From Mycobacterium interjectum (lineage in GTDB: Bacteria > Actinomycetota > Actinomycetes > Mycobacteriales > Mycobacteriaceae), in assembly GCA_002102225.1 (NCBI GenBank), contig LQPB01000082.1, forward strand, positions 1 to 64,000: DNA of 64,000 nucleotides, given 5' to 3'. The position numbers were made by a program, and so were the translations under genes. The notes under the pieces are model-generated. The model did not search any database, was not told the DNA's origin, and worked only from the letters and a program-made list of their open reading frames with translations. Below are positions 51,164-59,375 of the stretch, piece by piece; positions within the stretch are counted from its first letter, which is position 1; every line of letters begins with the position of its first letter.

Positions 51164-51240
51164 TGGTGCCCTCGGTGGGATTCGAACCCACACTGGACGG
51201 GTTTTGAGTCCGTTTCCTCTGCCAGTTGGGATACGAGGGC
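51164..51240 (-). tRNA. tRNA-Leu(CAA), atypical short variable loop
   Basis: On the minus strand the gene forms a perfect seven-pair acceptor (GCCCTCG with CGAGGGC), a D arm with three of four pairs, an anticodon arm with four of five pairs and loop CTCAAAA (anticodon CAA), a five-base variable loop, a perfect T arm (GTGGG-TTCGAAT-CCCAC) and an encoded ACCA end. A CAA anticodon reads the leucine codon UUG, but bacterial tRNA-Leu normally has a long variable arm. This one is of the short type. M. tuberculosis carries a leucine tRNA gene near this place (leuT, as I recall). Confidence 0.85.
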
Positions 51241-51321
51241 TGGGCAGCCTCCCACCATAGAGGATCGGTAGGCCGATCGATTCTCACCGCCCCCGAGTGC
51301 GCTGGTCGCGGGCATGCACGA

Positions 51322-51327
51322 CAGAAT
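51322..51327 (+). promoter_or_regulatory. -10 box for leaderless pdtaR mRNA
   Basis: CAGAAT is followed by exactly seven bases and the ATG at 51335. No ribosome site is seen. The 94-base gap after the tRNA gene holds no other signal that I recognise. Confidence 0.4.
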
Positions 51328-51334
51328 GTCCGTC

Positions 51335-51964
51335 ATGACAGGCCCCACGACCGACACCGACACCGCTGCGCCGCGCCGGGTCCTGATCGCGGAAGACGAA
51401 GCGCTCATCCGGCTGGACCTGGCAGAGATGCTCCGAGAGGAGGGGTACGAGATCGTCGGCGAGGCCGGCGACGGCCAGGAAGCCGTCGAGCTGGCTGAGC
51501 GCCACAAGCCCGACCTGGTGATCATGGACGTCAAGATGCCGCGGCGCGACGGCATCGACGCGGCCTCGGAGATCGCCAGCAAGCGCATCGCGCCGATCGT
51601 GGTGCTGACCGCGTTCAGCCAGCGCGACCTGGTCGAGCGCGCCCGCGACGCCGGCGCGATGGCCTACCTGGTGAAGCCGTTCACCATCAGCGACCTGATC
51701 CCGGCCATCGAGCTGGCGCTCAGCCGGTTCAGCGAGATCACCGAGCTGGAACGCGAGGTGGCGACGCTGTCCGACCGTCTGGAGACCCGCAAGGTCGTCG
51801 AGCGCGCCAAGGGCCTGCTGCAGACCAAGCAGGGCATGACCGAGCCCGAGGCTTTCAAGTGGATTCAGCGCGCGGCCATGGACCGGCGGACCACGATGAA
51901 ACGGGTGGCCGAGGTCGTCCTGGAAACCCTCGGCGACGCGCCCAAGGACGCCGCTTCCGACTAG
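51335..51964 (+). CDS. pdtaR: two-component response regulator with ANTAR RNA-binding domain
   Basis: The 209-residue protein has a receiver domain (phospho-acceptor Asp65 in LVIMDVKMP, acidic pair EDE at 20-22, conserved Thr and Lys in VVLTAF and LVKPF) and a C-terminal ANTAR domain (about 140-200, RLETRKVVERAKGLLQTKQG and FKWIQRAAMD). ANTAR proteins bind paired RNA hairpins and prevent termination. PdtaR works with the kinase PdtaS, encoded elsewhere. The ATG at 51335 matches the M. tuberculosis Rv1626 start and follows a -10 box at leaderless spacing. Confidence 0.93.
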   Translation: MTGPTTDTDTAAPRRVLIAEDEALIRLDLAEMLREEGYEIVGEAGDGQEAVELAERHKPDLVIMDVKMPRRDGIDAASEIASKRIAPIVVLTAFSQRDLVERARDAGAMAYLVKPFTISDLIPAIELALSRFSEITELEREVATLSDRLETRKVVERAKGLLQTKQGMTEPEAFKWIQRAAMDRRTTMKRVAEVVLETLGDAPKDAASD

Positions 51965-51991
51965 CCGCGAGACTGCGCCCAGTCTTGGGCA

Positions 51992-52088
51992 TTGAGTGTG
52001 ATGTGACGGCGTTGCGTGTGAGTCCAGGGCGGCAAAACCGCCCAGATCCCGCCCTGGGTACACACCGAAAGCCGCGAGTTCACACTCG
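51992..52088. repeat. palindromic intergenic repeat, copy C
   Basis: Inner arms 52016-52032 and 52049-52065 pair at 14 of 17 positions (GTGTGAGTCCAGGGCGG against CCGCCCTGGGTACACAC). The outer arms are GAGTGTGA (51994) and TTCACACTC (52079). In reverse complement it aligns along its whole length with copy A, including the spacer. It lies between the converging pdtaR and thiolase genes, 27 bases after one stop and 15 before the other. Confidence 0.8.
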
Positions 52089-52102
52089 ACGGGAGACGGC
52101 GA

Positions 52103-53305
52103 CTAGCGCGCGACGATCACCGACGAGCCGTGGCCGAACAGGCCCTGGTTCGCGGTGACTCCGACGGTGGCGTTCTCGACCTGGCGGCCGGTGGCCTGGC
52201 CGCGCAGCTGCCAGGTCAACTCGCACACCTGCGCGATGGCCTGGGCCGGGATGGCCTCGCCGAAGCAGGCCAGCCCGCCAGACGGGTTGACCGGGATCTT
52301 GCCGCCGATCGCCGTGGCGCCGCTGCGCAGCAGCCCCTCGGCCTCGCCCTTGGCGCACAGCCCCAGGTGCTCGTACCAGTCGAGCTCCAGCGCGGTGGAC
52401 AGGTCGTAGACCTCGGCCAGGCTGAGGTCCTCGGGCCCGATGCCCGCTTCGGCGTAGGCCGCATCGAGGATCTGATCCTTGAAAACCCGCTCGGGCGCGG
52501 GCACCGCCGCGGTGGAATCCGTTGCGATGTCCGGCAATTCGGGTAGGTGCTGGGGGTAGCGTGGGGTCACGGTGCTGACCGCGCGCACCGACGGCACGCC
52601 CGCGACCGAGCCGAGGTGCTTCTCGGCGAACGACTTGCTCGCCACGATCAGCGCCGCCGCCCCGTCGGAGGTGGCGCAGATGTCCAGCAGCCGCAGCGGG
52701 TCGGAGACCACCGGGCTGGCCAGCACGTCCTCGATCGAGTTCTCCTTGCGGTAGCGGGCATTGGGGTTGTTGAGCCCGTGCTTGGAGTTCTTGACCTTCA
52801 CCTGGGCGAAGTCCTCGAGCGTGGCGCCGTAGAGGTCCATCCGCCGCCGCGCCAGCAGCGCGAAGTACACCGTGTTGGTGGCGCCGATGAGGTGGAAGCG
52901 CTGCCAGTCGGGGTCGTTGCGGCGTTCGCCGCCGACGGGCGCGAAGAAGCCCTTCGGCGTGGTGTCGGCGCCGATCACCAGCGCGACATCGCAGAACCCG
53001 GCCAGGATCTGGGCCCGGGCGCTCTGCAGCGCCTGCGAGCCGCTGGCGCACGCGGCGTAGCTCGAGCTGACCGGAATGCCGTTCCAGCCCAGCTTCTGCG
53101 CGAACGTCGCGCCGGCGACGAAGCCCGGGTAGCCGTTGCGGATGGTGTCGGCCCCGGCGACGAGCTGGATCTGGTTCCAGTCCAGGCCGGCCTCGGCCAG
53201 CGCGGCGCGCGCGGCGACGACCCCGTATTCGGTGAAGTCGCGGCCCCATTTGCCCCAGGGGTGCATCCCGGCGCCGAGGATGTACAGCGGTTCGGGTGTG
53301 CTCAT
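52103..53305 (-). CDS. thiolase-family protein (lipid-transfer type)
   Basis: The 400-residue protein has a thiolase fold with active-site Cys in SSYAACASGSQAL, an FDL-like LAEVYDLS replacement of the usual NEAF motif, and the C-terminal NPSGGLACFGEAIP. Proteins of this class, paired with a DUF35 partner, act in side-chain breakdown of steroids or as retro-aldol complexes in actinobacteria. It corresponds to Rv1627c. The ATG overlaps the DUF35 gene stop (ATGA), which supports a two-subunit complex. The actual substrate is not shown by the sequence. Confidence 0.85.
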   Translation of the reverse strand: MSTPEPLYILGAGMHPWGKWGRDFTEYGVVAARAALAEAGLDWNQIQLVAGADTIRNGYPGFVAGATFAQKLGWNGIPVSSSYAACASGSQALQSARAQILAGFCDVALVIGADTTPKGFFAPVGGERRNDPDWQRFHLIGATNTVYFALLARRRMDLYGATLEDFAQVKVKNSKHGLNNPNARYRKENSIEDVLASPVVSDPLRLLDICATSDGAAALIVASKSFAEKHLGSVAGVPSVRAVSTVTPRYPQHLPELPDIATDSTAAVPAPERVFKDQILDAAYAEAGIGPEDLSLAEVYDLSTALELDWYEHLGLCAKGEAEGLLRSGATAIGGKIPVNPSGGLACFGEAIPAQAIAQVCELTWQLRGQATGRQVENATVGVTANQGLFGHGSSVIVAR

Positions 53306-53745
53306 GAGGCGATCCTCCACGCGTGCACGATGCGCTGCACGCCGTCGTCGTCGGTGAACAGCGGCATGGTGGTCAGCTCCATCTCCATGCCGACCTTGAG
53401 GTCGGCCGCCAGCGTCCCTTCGACCACCTTGCCCAGCACGATCAAACCCTCGTCGGCCAACTGCACGGCGGCGACGGCGAACGGCTCGAAGGGGTCCGGG
53501 GAGGGGTACGGCGGGGGTGGCGCGTAACGGTTCTCGGTGTAGCTCCACAGCGTTCCGCGCGTCGACAGCGCGACGGACTCGAGGGTGTCGTTGGCACAGG
53601 CCGGGTTGGGGCAGTTGTTCTCCCGGGGCGGGAAGACGTAGGTGCCGCACACGGGGCACTTGCTGCCGATCAAATGGGGGCTGCCGGCCTCGTCGGTGGC
53701 GAACCATCCGTCGATCGCGGGTTCTTGGCTGGTGACCTCGGGCAC
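53302..53745 (-). CDS. Zn-ribbon/OB-fold DUF35 protein
   Basis: The 147-residue protein has an N-terminal zinc ribbon (SKCPVCGTYVFPPRENNCPNPAC) and an OB fold (GTLWSYTENRYAPPPPYP, GLIVLGKVVEG). DUF35 proteins act as partner subunits of thiolase-like enzymes and bind acyl-CoA. Its stop overlaps the thiolase start. The GTG at 53745 gives the family N-terminus. It corresponds to Rv1628c and is divergent from polA with 70 bases between the starts. Confidence 0.87.
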   Translation of the reverse strand: MPEVTSQEPAIDGWFATDEAGSPHLIGSKCPVCGTYVFPPRENNCPNPACANDTLESVALSTRGTLWSYTENRYAPPPPYPSPDPFEPFAVAAVQLADEGLIVLGKVVEGTLAADLKVGMEMELTTMPLFTDDDGVQRIVHAWRIAS

Positions 53746-53802
53746 CCGCCAACACTACCAAGCGCTTGTTTGGGCACGCCAGGGCTCGTCACACCAAGTG
53801 CC

Positions 53803-53808
53803 TAGAGT
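53803..53808 (+). promoter_or_regulatory. -10 box for leaderless polA mRNA
   Basis: TAGAGT is followed by exactly seven bases and the GTG at 53816. A second GTG at 53807 overlaps the box and so cannot be the start of this transcript. Confidence 0.45.
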
Positions 53809-53815
53809 GAATGCC

Positions 53816-56530
53816 GTGCCCGCCGCCACCCCTCAAAAGACAGAGGAACAAGCCAAACCGACACTCATGCTGCTGGACGGCAATTCGCTGGCGTTCCGGG
53901 CGTTCTACGCGCTGCCCGCCGAAAACTTCAAGACCCGCGGCGGCCTGACCACCAACGCGGTGTACGGCTTCACCGCCATGCTGATCAACCTGCTGCGCAA
54001 CGAGGCCCCCACGCACATCGCGGCCGCGTTCGACGTGTCGCGGCAGACCTTTCGCTCCGAGCGCTACCCCGAATACAAGGCCAACCGGTCGGCGACCCCC
54101 GACGAGTTCCACGGCCAGATCGACATCACCAAGGAAGTGCTCAACGCGCTGGGCATCACGGTGCTCTCCGAGCAGGGCTTCGAGGCCGACGACCTCATCG
54201 CCACGCTGGCCACCCAGGCCGAAAACGAGGGCTACCGCGTGCTGGTGGTCAGCGGCGACCGCGACTCGCTGCAACTGGTCAGCGACGACGTCACCGTGCT
54301 GTATCCCCGCAAGGGCGTCACCGAACTGACCCGGTTCACCCCCGAGGCGGTCGTCGAAAAATACGGCCTGACCCCCACGCAGTACCCCGACTTCGCCGCG
54401 CTGCGCGGCGATCCCAGCGACAACCTGCCCGGCATCCCCGGGGTCGGGGAGAAGACCGCGTCGAAGTGGATCGCCGAATACGGCTCGCTGCAGGGGCTGG
54501 TCGACCACGTCGACTCGGTGCGCGGCAAGGTCGGCGACGCGCTGCGGGCCAACCTGGCCGGTGTCATCCGCAACCGGGACCTCACCGAGCTGGTCAAGGA
54601 CGTGCCGCTGGCCCAAACCCCCGACACGCTGCGGCTGCAGCCCTGGGACCGCGACCAGATCCACCGGCTCTTCGACGACCTGGAATTCCGGGTGCTGCGT
54701 GACCGGCTGTTCGAGACCCTGGTCGCGGTCGAGCCCGAGGTCGACGAGGGTTTCGACGTGCGCGGCGGCGCCCTCGAGCCCGGGACGGTCGGGCAGTGGC
54801 TGGCCGGGCACGCCGGCGACGGGCGCCGGGCCGGCCTGGCCGTGGCCGGCACCCATCTGCCGCACAGCGGGGACGCCACCGGCCTGGGCATCGCGGCCGC
54901 CGACGGCGACGGCGCCTACATCGACACCGCGACGCTGACCCCCGACGACGACGCCGCGCTCGCGGCCTGGCTGGCCGACCCCGCGAAGCCCAAAGCGCTG
55001 CACGAGGCCAAGCTCGCCATCCACGATCTGGCGGGCCGCGGCTGGACGCTGAACGGCATCAGCTCCGACACCGCGCTGGCGGCCTACCTGGTGCGGCCCG
55101 GGCAGCGCAGCTTCACCCTCGACGACCTCTCGCTGCGCTACCTGCGCCGCGAACTGCGCGCGGAAAGCCCTGAACAGCAACAGCTTTCGCTGCTCGACGA
55201 CATCGAAGGCACCGACGAGCAGGCCGTCCAAACCCTGATCCTGCGGGCGCGCGCCGTGGTGGACCTGGCCGACGCGCTGGACGCCGAGCTGGATCGCATC
55301 GACTCCACCGCGTTGCTGGGCGAGATGGAGCTGCCCGTCCAGCAGGTGCTGGCCGACATGGAAAGCGCCGGCATCGCCGTCGATCTGCAGCTGCTGGGCG
55401 AGCTGCAAAGCCAGTTCGGCGATCAGATCCGCGACGCCGCCGAGGCGGCCTACGCCGTGATCGGCAAGCAGATCAACCTGGGCTCGCCCAAGCAGTTGCA
55501 GGTGGTGCTGTTCGACGAGCTCGGGATGCCCAAGACCAAGCGCACCAAGACCGGTTACACCACCGACGCGGACGCCCTGCAGTCGCTGTTCGACAAGACC
55601 GGGCACCCGTTCCTGCAGCACCTGCTGGCCCACCGCGACGTCACCCGGCTCAAGGTCACCGTCGACGGGTTGCTGAACTCGGTGGCCGCCGACGGCCGCA
55701 TCCACACCACGTTCAACCAGACGATCGCGGCCACCGGCCGGCTGTCGTCGACCGAACCGAACCTGCAGAACATCCCGATCCGTACCGAGGAAGGCCGCCA
55801 GATCCGGGACGCGTTCGTGGTCGGCAAGGGTTACGACGAGCTGATGACGGCGGACTACAGCCAGATCGAGATGCGGATCATGGCGCACCTGTCCCGCGAC
55901 GAGGGCCTCATCGAGGCGTTCAACACGGGGGAGGACCTGCACTCCTTCGTCGCCTCGCGGGCGTTCGGCGTGCCGATCGAGGAGGTCACCGGCGAGCTGC
56001 GGCGCCGGGTCAAGGCGATGTCGTACGGGCTGGCCTACGGGTTGAGCGCCTACGGGCTGGCCGCGCAGCTGAAGATCTCCACCGAGGAGGCCAAGGTCCA
56101 GATGGACCAGTACTTCGCCCGCTTCGGCGGGGTGCGCGACTACCTGATGGACGTCGTCGAGCAGGCCCGCAAGGACGGCTACACCTCGACGGTGCTGGGC
56201 CGCCGCCGCTACCTGCCCGAGCTGGACAGCAGCAACCGCCAGGTGCGCGAGGCCGCCGAACGGGCGGCGCTCAACGCGCCCATCCAGGGCAGCGCCGCCG
56301 ACATCATCAAGGTGGCGATGATCGAGGTCGACAAGGCGATCAAAGAGGCCGGGCTGGCGTCCCGCATGCTGTTGCAGGTGCACGACGAACTGTTGTTCGA
56401 GATCGCGCCCGGCGAGCGGGAGCGGGTCGAGGCGCTGGCCCGCGAGAAGATGGGCGGCGCCTACCCGCTGGACGTCCCGCTGGAGGTGTCGGTGGGCTAC
56501 GGGCGCTCCTGGGACTCCGCCGCGCACTAA
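53816..56530 (+). CDS. polA: DNA polymerase I
   Basis: Pol I fills gaps and removes RNA primers during repair and lagging-strand synthesis. The 904-residue protein has an N-terminal 5' nuclease (LMLLDGNSLAFRAFYALP, ADDLIATLA, GDPSDNLPGIPGVGEKTA), a middle 3'-5' exonuclease-like domain, and a polymerase domain with motifs TADYSQIEMRIMAH, RRRVKAMSYGLAYG and QVHDELLFEI. The acidic exonuclease residues are not visible in the middle domain, so proofreading is probably absent, as known for mycobacterial Pol I. The GTG at 53816 matches Rv1629 in length and lies seven bases after a -10 box. Confidence 0.95.
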   Translation: MPAATPQKTEEQAKPTLMLLDGNSLAFRAFYALPAENFKTRGGLTTNAVYGFTAMLINLLRNEAPTHIAAAFDVSRQTFRSERYPEYKANRSATPDEFHGQIDITKEVLNALGITVLSEQGFEADDLIATLATQAENEGYRVLVVSGDRDSLQLVSDDVTVLYPRKGVTELTRFTPEAVVEKYGLTPTQYPDFAALRGDPSDNLPGIPGVGEKTASKWIAEYGSLQGLVDHVDSVRGKVGDALRANLAGVIRNRDLTELVKDVPLAQTPDTLRLQPWDRDQIHRLFDDLEFRVLRDRLFETLVAVEPEVDEGFDVRGGALEPGTVGQWLAGHAGDGRRAGLAVAGTHLPHSGDATGLGIAAADGDGAYIDTATLTPDDDAALAAWLADPAKPKALHEAKLAIHDLAGRGWTLNGISSDTALAAYLVRPGQRSFTLDDLSLRYLRRELRAESPEQQQLSLLDDIEGTDEQAVQTLILRARAVVDLADALDAELDRIDSTALLGEMELPVQQVLADMESAGIAVDLQLLGELQSQFGDQIRDAAEAAYAVIGKQINLGSPKQLQVVLFDELGMPKTKRTKTGYTTDADALQSLFDKTGHPFLQHLLAHRDVTRLKVTVDGLLNSVAADGRIHTTFNQTIAATGRLSSTEPNLQNIPIRTEEGRQIRDAFVVGKGYDELMTADYSQIEMRIMAHLSRDEGLIEAFNTGEDLHSFVASRAFGVPIEEVTGELRRRVKAMSYGLAYGLSAYGLAAQLKISTEEAKVQMDQYFARFGGVRDYLMDVVEQARKDGYTSTVLGRRRYLPELDSSNRQVREAAERAALNAPIQGSAADIIKVAMIEVDKAIKEAGLASRMLLQVHDELLFEIAPGERERVEALAREKMGGAYPLDVPLEVSVGYGRSWDSAAH

Positions 56531-56539
56531 CGCCGCCGG

Positions 56540-56587
56540 TGTAACGTGAGGGCGAAAAATCGGCCGGAAATTCGCCGTGGCGTTACA
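56540..56587. repeat. nested inverted repeat after polA
   Basis: TGTAACG (56540-56546) pairs with CGTTACA (56581-56587), and inside it GGCGAA (56551) pairs with TTCGCC (56571). The structure begins nine bases after the polA stop. It has no U tract, so it is not a classical terminator, but it could slow 3' decay or mark the end of polA mRNA. TACATT overlapping its right arm might be a -10 box for rpsA. Confidence 0.5.
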
Positions 56588-56628
56588 TTCCCTTCAGCAT
56601 GTAGCGGCCGAGTTTGTCCAGCTAGTGC

Positions 56629-56650
56629 CCTGTCGAGTAGCCTCGACAGG
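56629..56650 (+). promoter_or_regulatory. rpsA leader hairpin
   Basis: CCTGTCGAG and CTCGACAGG form a perfect nine-pair stem with a four-base loop, followed by an AT-rich stretch (TAAATCCCAGTTTTATCC). It ends 52 bases before the rpsA ATG. Ribosomal protein S1 represses its own translation in other bacteria, so the leader is a candidate control site. Confidence 0.5.
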
Positions 56651-56702
56651 TAAATCCCAGTTTTATCCCTACGACCTCACCTGTCCGGAGCAACCCAACA
56701 AC

Positions 56703-58148
56703 ATGCCGAGTCCCACCGTCACCTCGCCGCAAGTAGCCGTCAACGACATTGGCTCGAGCGAGGATTTTCTCGCCGCAATAGACAAAACGATCAAGTACTT
56801 CAACGATGGCGACATCGTCGAAGGCACCATCGTCAAAGTGGACCGGGACGAGGTGCTCCTCGACATCGGCTACAAGACCGAAGGGGTCATCCCCGCCCGC
56901 GAGCTCTCCATCAAGCACGACGTCGACCCCAACGAGGTCGTTTCCGTCGGCGATGAGGTCGAGGCCCTCGTCCTCACCAAGGAGGACAAAGAGGGCCGGC
57001 TGATCCTCTCCAAGAAGCGCGCGCAGTACGAGCGCGCCTGGGGCACCATCGAGGCGCTCAAGGAGAAGGACGAGGCCGTCAAGGGCACGGTCATCGAGGT
57101 GGTCAAGGGTGGCCTGATCCTCGACATCGGGTTGCGCGGCTTCCTGCCCGCCTCGCTGGTCGAGATGCGCCGCGTCCGCGATCTGCAGCCGTACATCGGC
57201 AAGGAGATCGAAGCCAAGATCATCGAGCTGGACAAGAACCGCAACAACGTGGTGCTGTCGCGGCGGGCCTGGCTGGAGCAGACCCAGTCCGAGGTGCGCA
57301 GCGAGTTCCTCAACCAGCTGCAGAAGGGCAGCATCCGCAAGGGTGTGGTGTCCTCCATCGTCAACTTCGGCGCGTTCGTCGACCTCGGCGGTGTGGACGG
57401 CCTGGTGCACGTCTCCGAACTGTCCTGGAAGCACATCGACCACCCGTCCGAGGTGGTACAGGTGGGCGACGAGGTCACCGTCGAGGTGCTCGACGTCGAC
57501 ATGGACCGCGAGCGGGTTTCGTTGTCGCTCAAGGCGACCCAGGAAGATCCGTGGCGGCACTTCGCCCGCACCCACGCCATCGGCCAGATCGTGCCCGGCA
57601 AGGTCACCAAGCTGGTTCCCTTCGGCGCGTTCGTGCGCGTCGAGGAGGGCATCGAGGGCCTGGTGCACATCTCCGAGCTGGCCGAGCGCCACGTCGAGGT
57701 GCCCGACCAGGTGGTCGCGGTGGGCGACGATGCGATGGTCAAGGTCATCGACATCGACCTGGAGCGCCGCCGAATCTCGTTGTCGCTCAAGCAGGCCAAC
57801 GAGGACTACACCGAGGAATTCGACCCGGCGAAGTACGGCATGGCCGACAGCTACGACGAGCAGGGCAACTACATCTTCCCCGAGGGCTTCGACTCCGAGA
57901 CCAACGAATGGCTGGAAGGCTTCGACAAGCAGCGCAACGAGTGGGAGGCCCGCTACGCGGAGGCCGAGCGTCGGCACAAGATGCACACCGCGCAGATGGA
58001 AAAGTTCGCGGCGGCCGAGGCGGCCGGGCACGGCGGTGGCGAGCAGTCGCCCGGCAACGGCGCTCCGCCGGAGAAGGCGGCCGGTGGATCGCTGGCCAGC
58101 GACGCCCAGTTGGCGGCCCTGCGGGAAAAGCTCGCCGGCAACGCGTAA
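56703..58148 (+). CDS. rpsA: 30S ribosomal protein S1
   Basis: S1 binds mRNA on the small ribosomal subunit and helps start translation. The 481-residue mycobacterial form has four S1 domains (about residues 33-105, 120-190, 205-277 and 290-362; for example GDIVEGTIVKVDRDEVLLDI and KGVVSSIVNFGAFVDLGGVD), fewer than the six of E. coli, and a charged C-terminal tail (from about 370) ending ALREKLAGNA. The ATG at 56703 follows CCGGAG. The 172-base upstream gap holds the two structures listed separately. It corresponds to Rv1630. Confidence 0.96.
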   Translation: MPSPTVTSPQVAVNDIGSSEDFLAAIDKTIKYFNDGDIVEGTIVKVDRDEVLLDIGYKTEGVIPARELSIKHDVDPNEVVSVGDEVEALVLTKEDKEGRLILSKKRAQYERAWGTIEALKEKDEAVKGTVIEVVKGGLILDIGLRGFLPASLVEMRRVRDLQPYIGKEIEAKIIELDKNRNNVVLSRRAWLEQTQSEVRSEFLNQLQKGSIRKGVVSSIVNFGAFVDLGGVDGLVHVSELSWKHIDHPSEVVQVGDEVTVEVLDVDMDRERVSLSLKATQEDPWRHFARTHAIGQIVPGKVTKLVPFGAFVRVEEGIEGLVHISELAERHVEVPDQVVAVGDDAMVKVIDIDLERRRISLSLKQANEDYTEEFDPAKYGMADSYDEQGNYIFPEGFDSETNEWLEGFDKQRNEWEARYAEAERRHKMHTAQMEKFAAAEAAGHGGGEQSPGNGAPPEKAAGGSLASDAQLAALREKLAGNA

Positions 58149-58160
58149 CCGCCTTCGCGC

Positions 58161-59375
58161 ATGCTCCGCATCGGGCTGACCGGCGGCATCGGCGCCGGCA
58201 AGTCGGCGGTGTCGGCCACCTTCGCGAAGTGCGGTGCGGTCATCGTCGACGGCGACGTCATCGCGCGCGAGGTGGTCCAGCCGGGCACCGAGGGCCTCAA
58301 GGCGCTCGTCGAGGCGTTCGGTGACGACATCCTGCTTCCCGACGGATCGCTGGATCGTCCGGCCTTGGCCGCCAAGGCTTTTCGCGACGACGAGGCGCGC
58401 CAGCGGCTGAACGGGATCGTCCACCCGCTGGTGGGCAAGCGGCGCGCGGAGATCATCGCGTCGGTGCCCGACGATTCGGTGGTCGTCGAAGACATTCCGC
58501 TGCTGGTGGAATCCGGGATGGCACCGCTGTTCCCGCTCGTGGTCGTGGTGCACGCCGACGTCGAGGTGCGGGTGCGACGGCTGGTCGACCAACGCGGGAT
58601 GCCCGAGGAGGACGCCCGCGCCAGGATCGCCGCCCAGGCCAGCGACGAGCAGCGCCGCGCGGTCGCCGACATCTGGCTGGACAACTCGGGCAGCCCGGAG
58701 GACCTGGCGCAGCGGGCCCACGACGTGTGGGACAACCGGATCGTGCCGTTCGCCCACAACCTCAGCGCGCGCCAAATCGCGAGGGCGCCCGCGCGACTGG
58801 TGCCGGCCGACCCGAGTTGGCCCGACCAGGCGCGGCGCATCGTCAACCGGCTGCAAACGGCCTGCGGCCACCGGGCGCTGCGCGTCGACCACATCGGTTC
58901 CACCGCGCTGCCCGCCCTGGACGCCAAGGACGTGATCGACATCCAGATCACCGTCGAATCGCTCGCGGTCGCCGACGAACTCGCCGAACCCTTGTTGGCC
59001 GCCGGTTACCCACGCATCGAGCACCTCACCGAAGACGTCGCCAAGGACGATGCGCGCAGCACCGTCGAGCGCTACGACCACAGCGACGATCCGGGACTGT
59101 GGCGCAAGCGCATTCACGCCTCCGCCGACCCCGGTCGGCCCACCAACGTGCACCTCCGGGTGGACGGCTGGCCCAACCAGCAATTCGCCCTGCTGTTCGT
59201 CGCGTGGCTGCGGGCCGACACCGGCGCGCGCGCCGACTACCTGGCCGTCAAGCTCAAGGCCGAACGGGCGGCGGGCGGTGACATCGCGCCCTACGTCGAC
59301 GCCAAGGAGCCGTGGTACCCCGACGCCTACCGGCGGGCGTGGGAGTGGGCCGACTCAACCGGATGGCAGCCCTAG
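58161..59375 (+). CDS. coaE: dephospho-CoA kinase fused to GrpB/UPF0157 domain
   Basis: Residues 1 to about 200 are dephospho-CoA kinase, the last step of CoA synthesis, with P-loop GLTGGIGAGKS and the DGDVIAREVV and QLTEE-like segments. Residues from about 205 to 404 are a GrpB/UPF0157 domain (DHIGSTALPALDAKDVIDIQI), a nucleotidyltransferase-like fold. The mycobacterial enzyme (Rv1631) has the same fusion, in which the second domain is reported to help folding and control. It starts 12 bases after rpsA. Its 3' end overlaps the converging lipoprotein gene by 21 bases. Confidence 0.94.
   Translation: MLRIGLTGGIGAGKSAVSATFAKCGAVIVDGDVIAREVVQPGTEGLKALVEAFGDDILLPDGSLDRPALAAKAFRDDEARQRLNGIVHPLVGKRRAEIIASVPDDSVVVEDIPLLVESGMAPLFPLVVVVHADVEVRVRRLVDQRGMPEEDARARIAAQASDEQRRAVADIWLDNSGSPEDLAQRAHDVWDNRIVPFAHNLSARQIARAPARLVPADPSWPDQARRIVNRLQTACGHRALRVDHIGSTALPALDAKDVIDIQITVESLAVADELAEPLLAAGYPRIEHLTEDVAKDDARSTVERYDHSDDPGLWRKRIHASADPGRPTNVHLRVDGWPNQQFALLFVAWLRADTGARADYLAVKLKAERAAGGDIAPYVDAKEPWYPDAYRRAWEWADSTGWQP

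Noticed and set aside
53642..53815. An upstream extension of polA.
   Set aside because: The extension lies opposite the DUF35 gene, has no family similarity, and a -10 box sits directly before GTG 53816.
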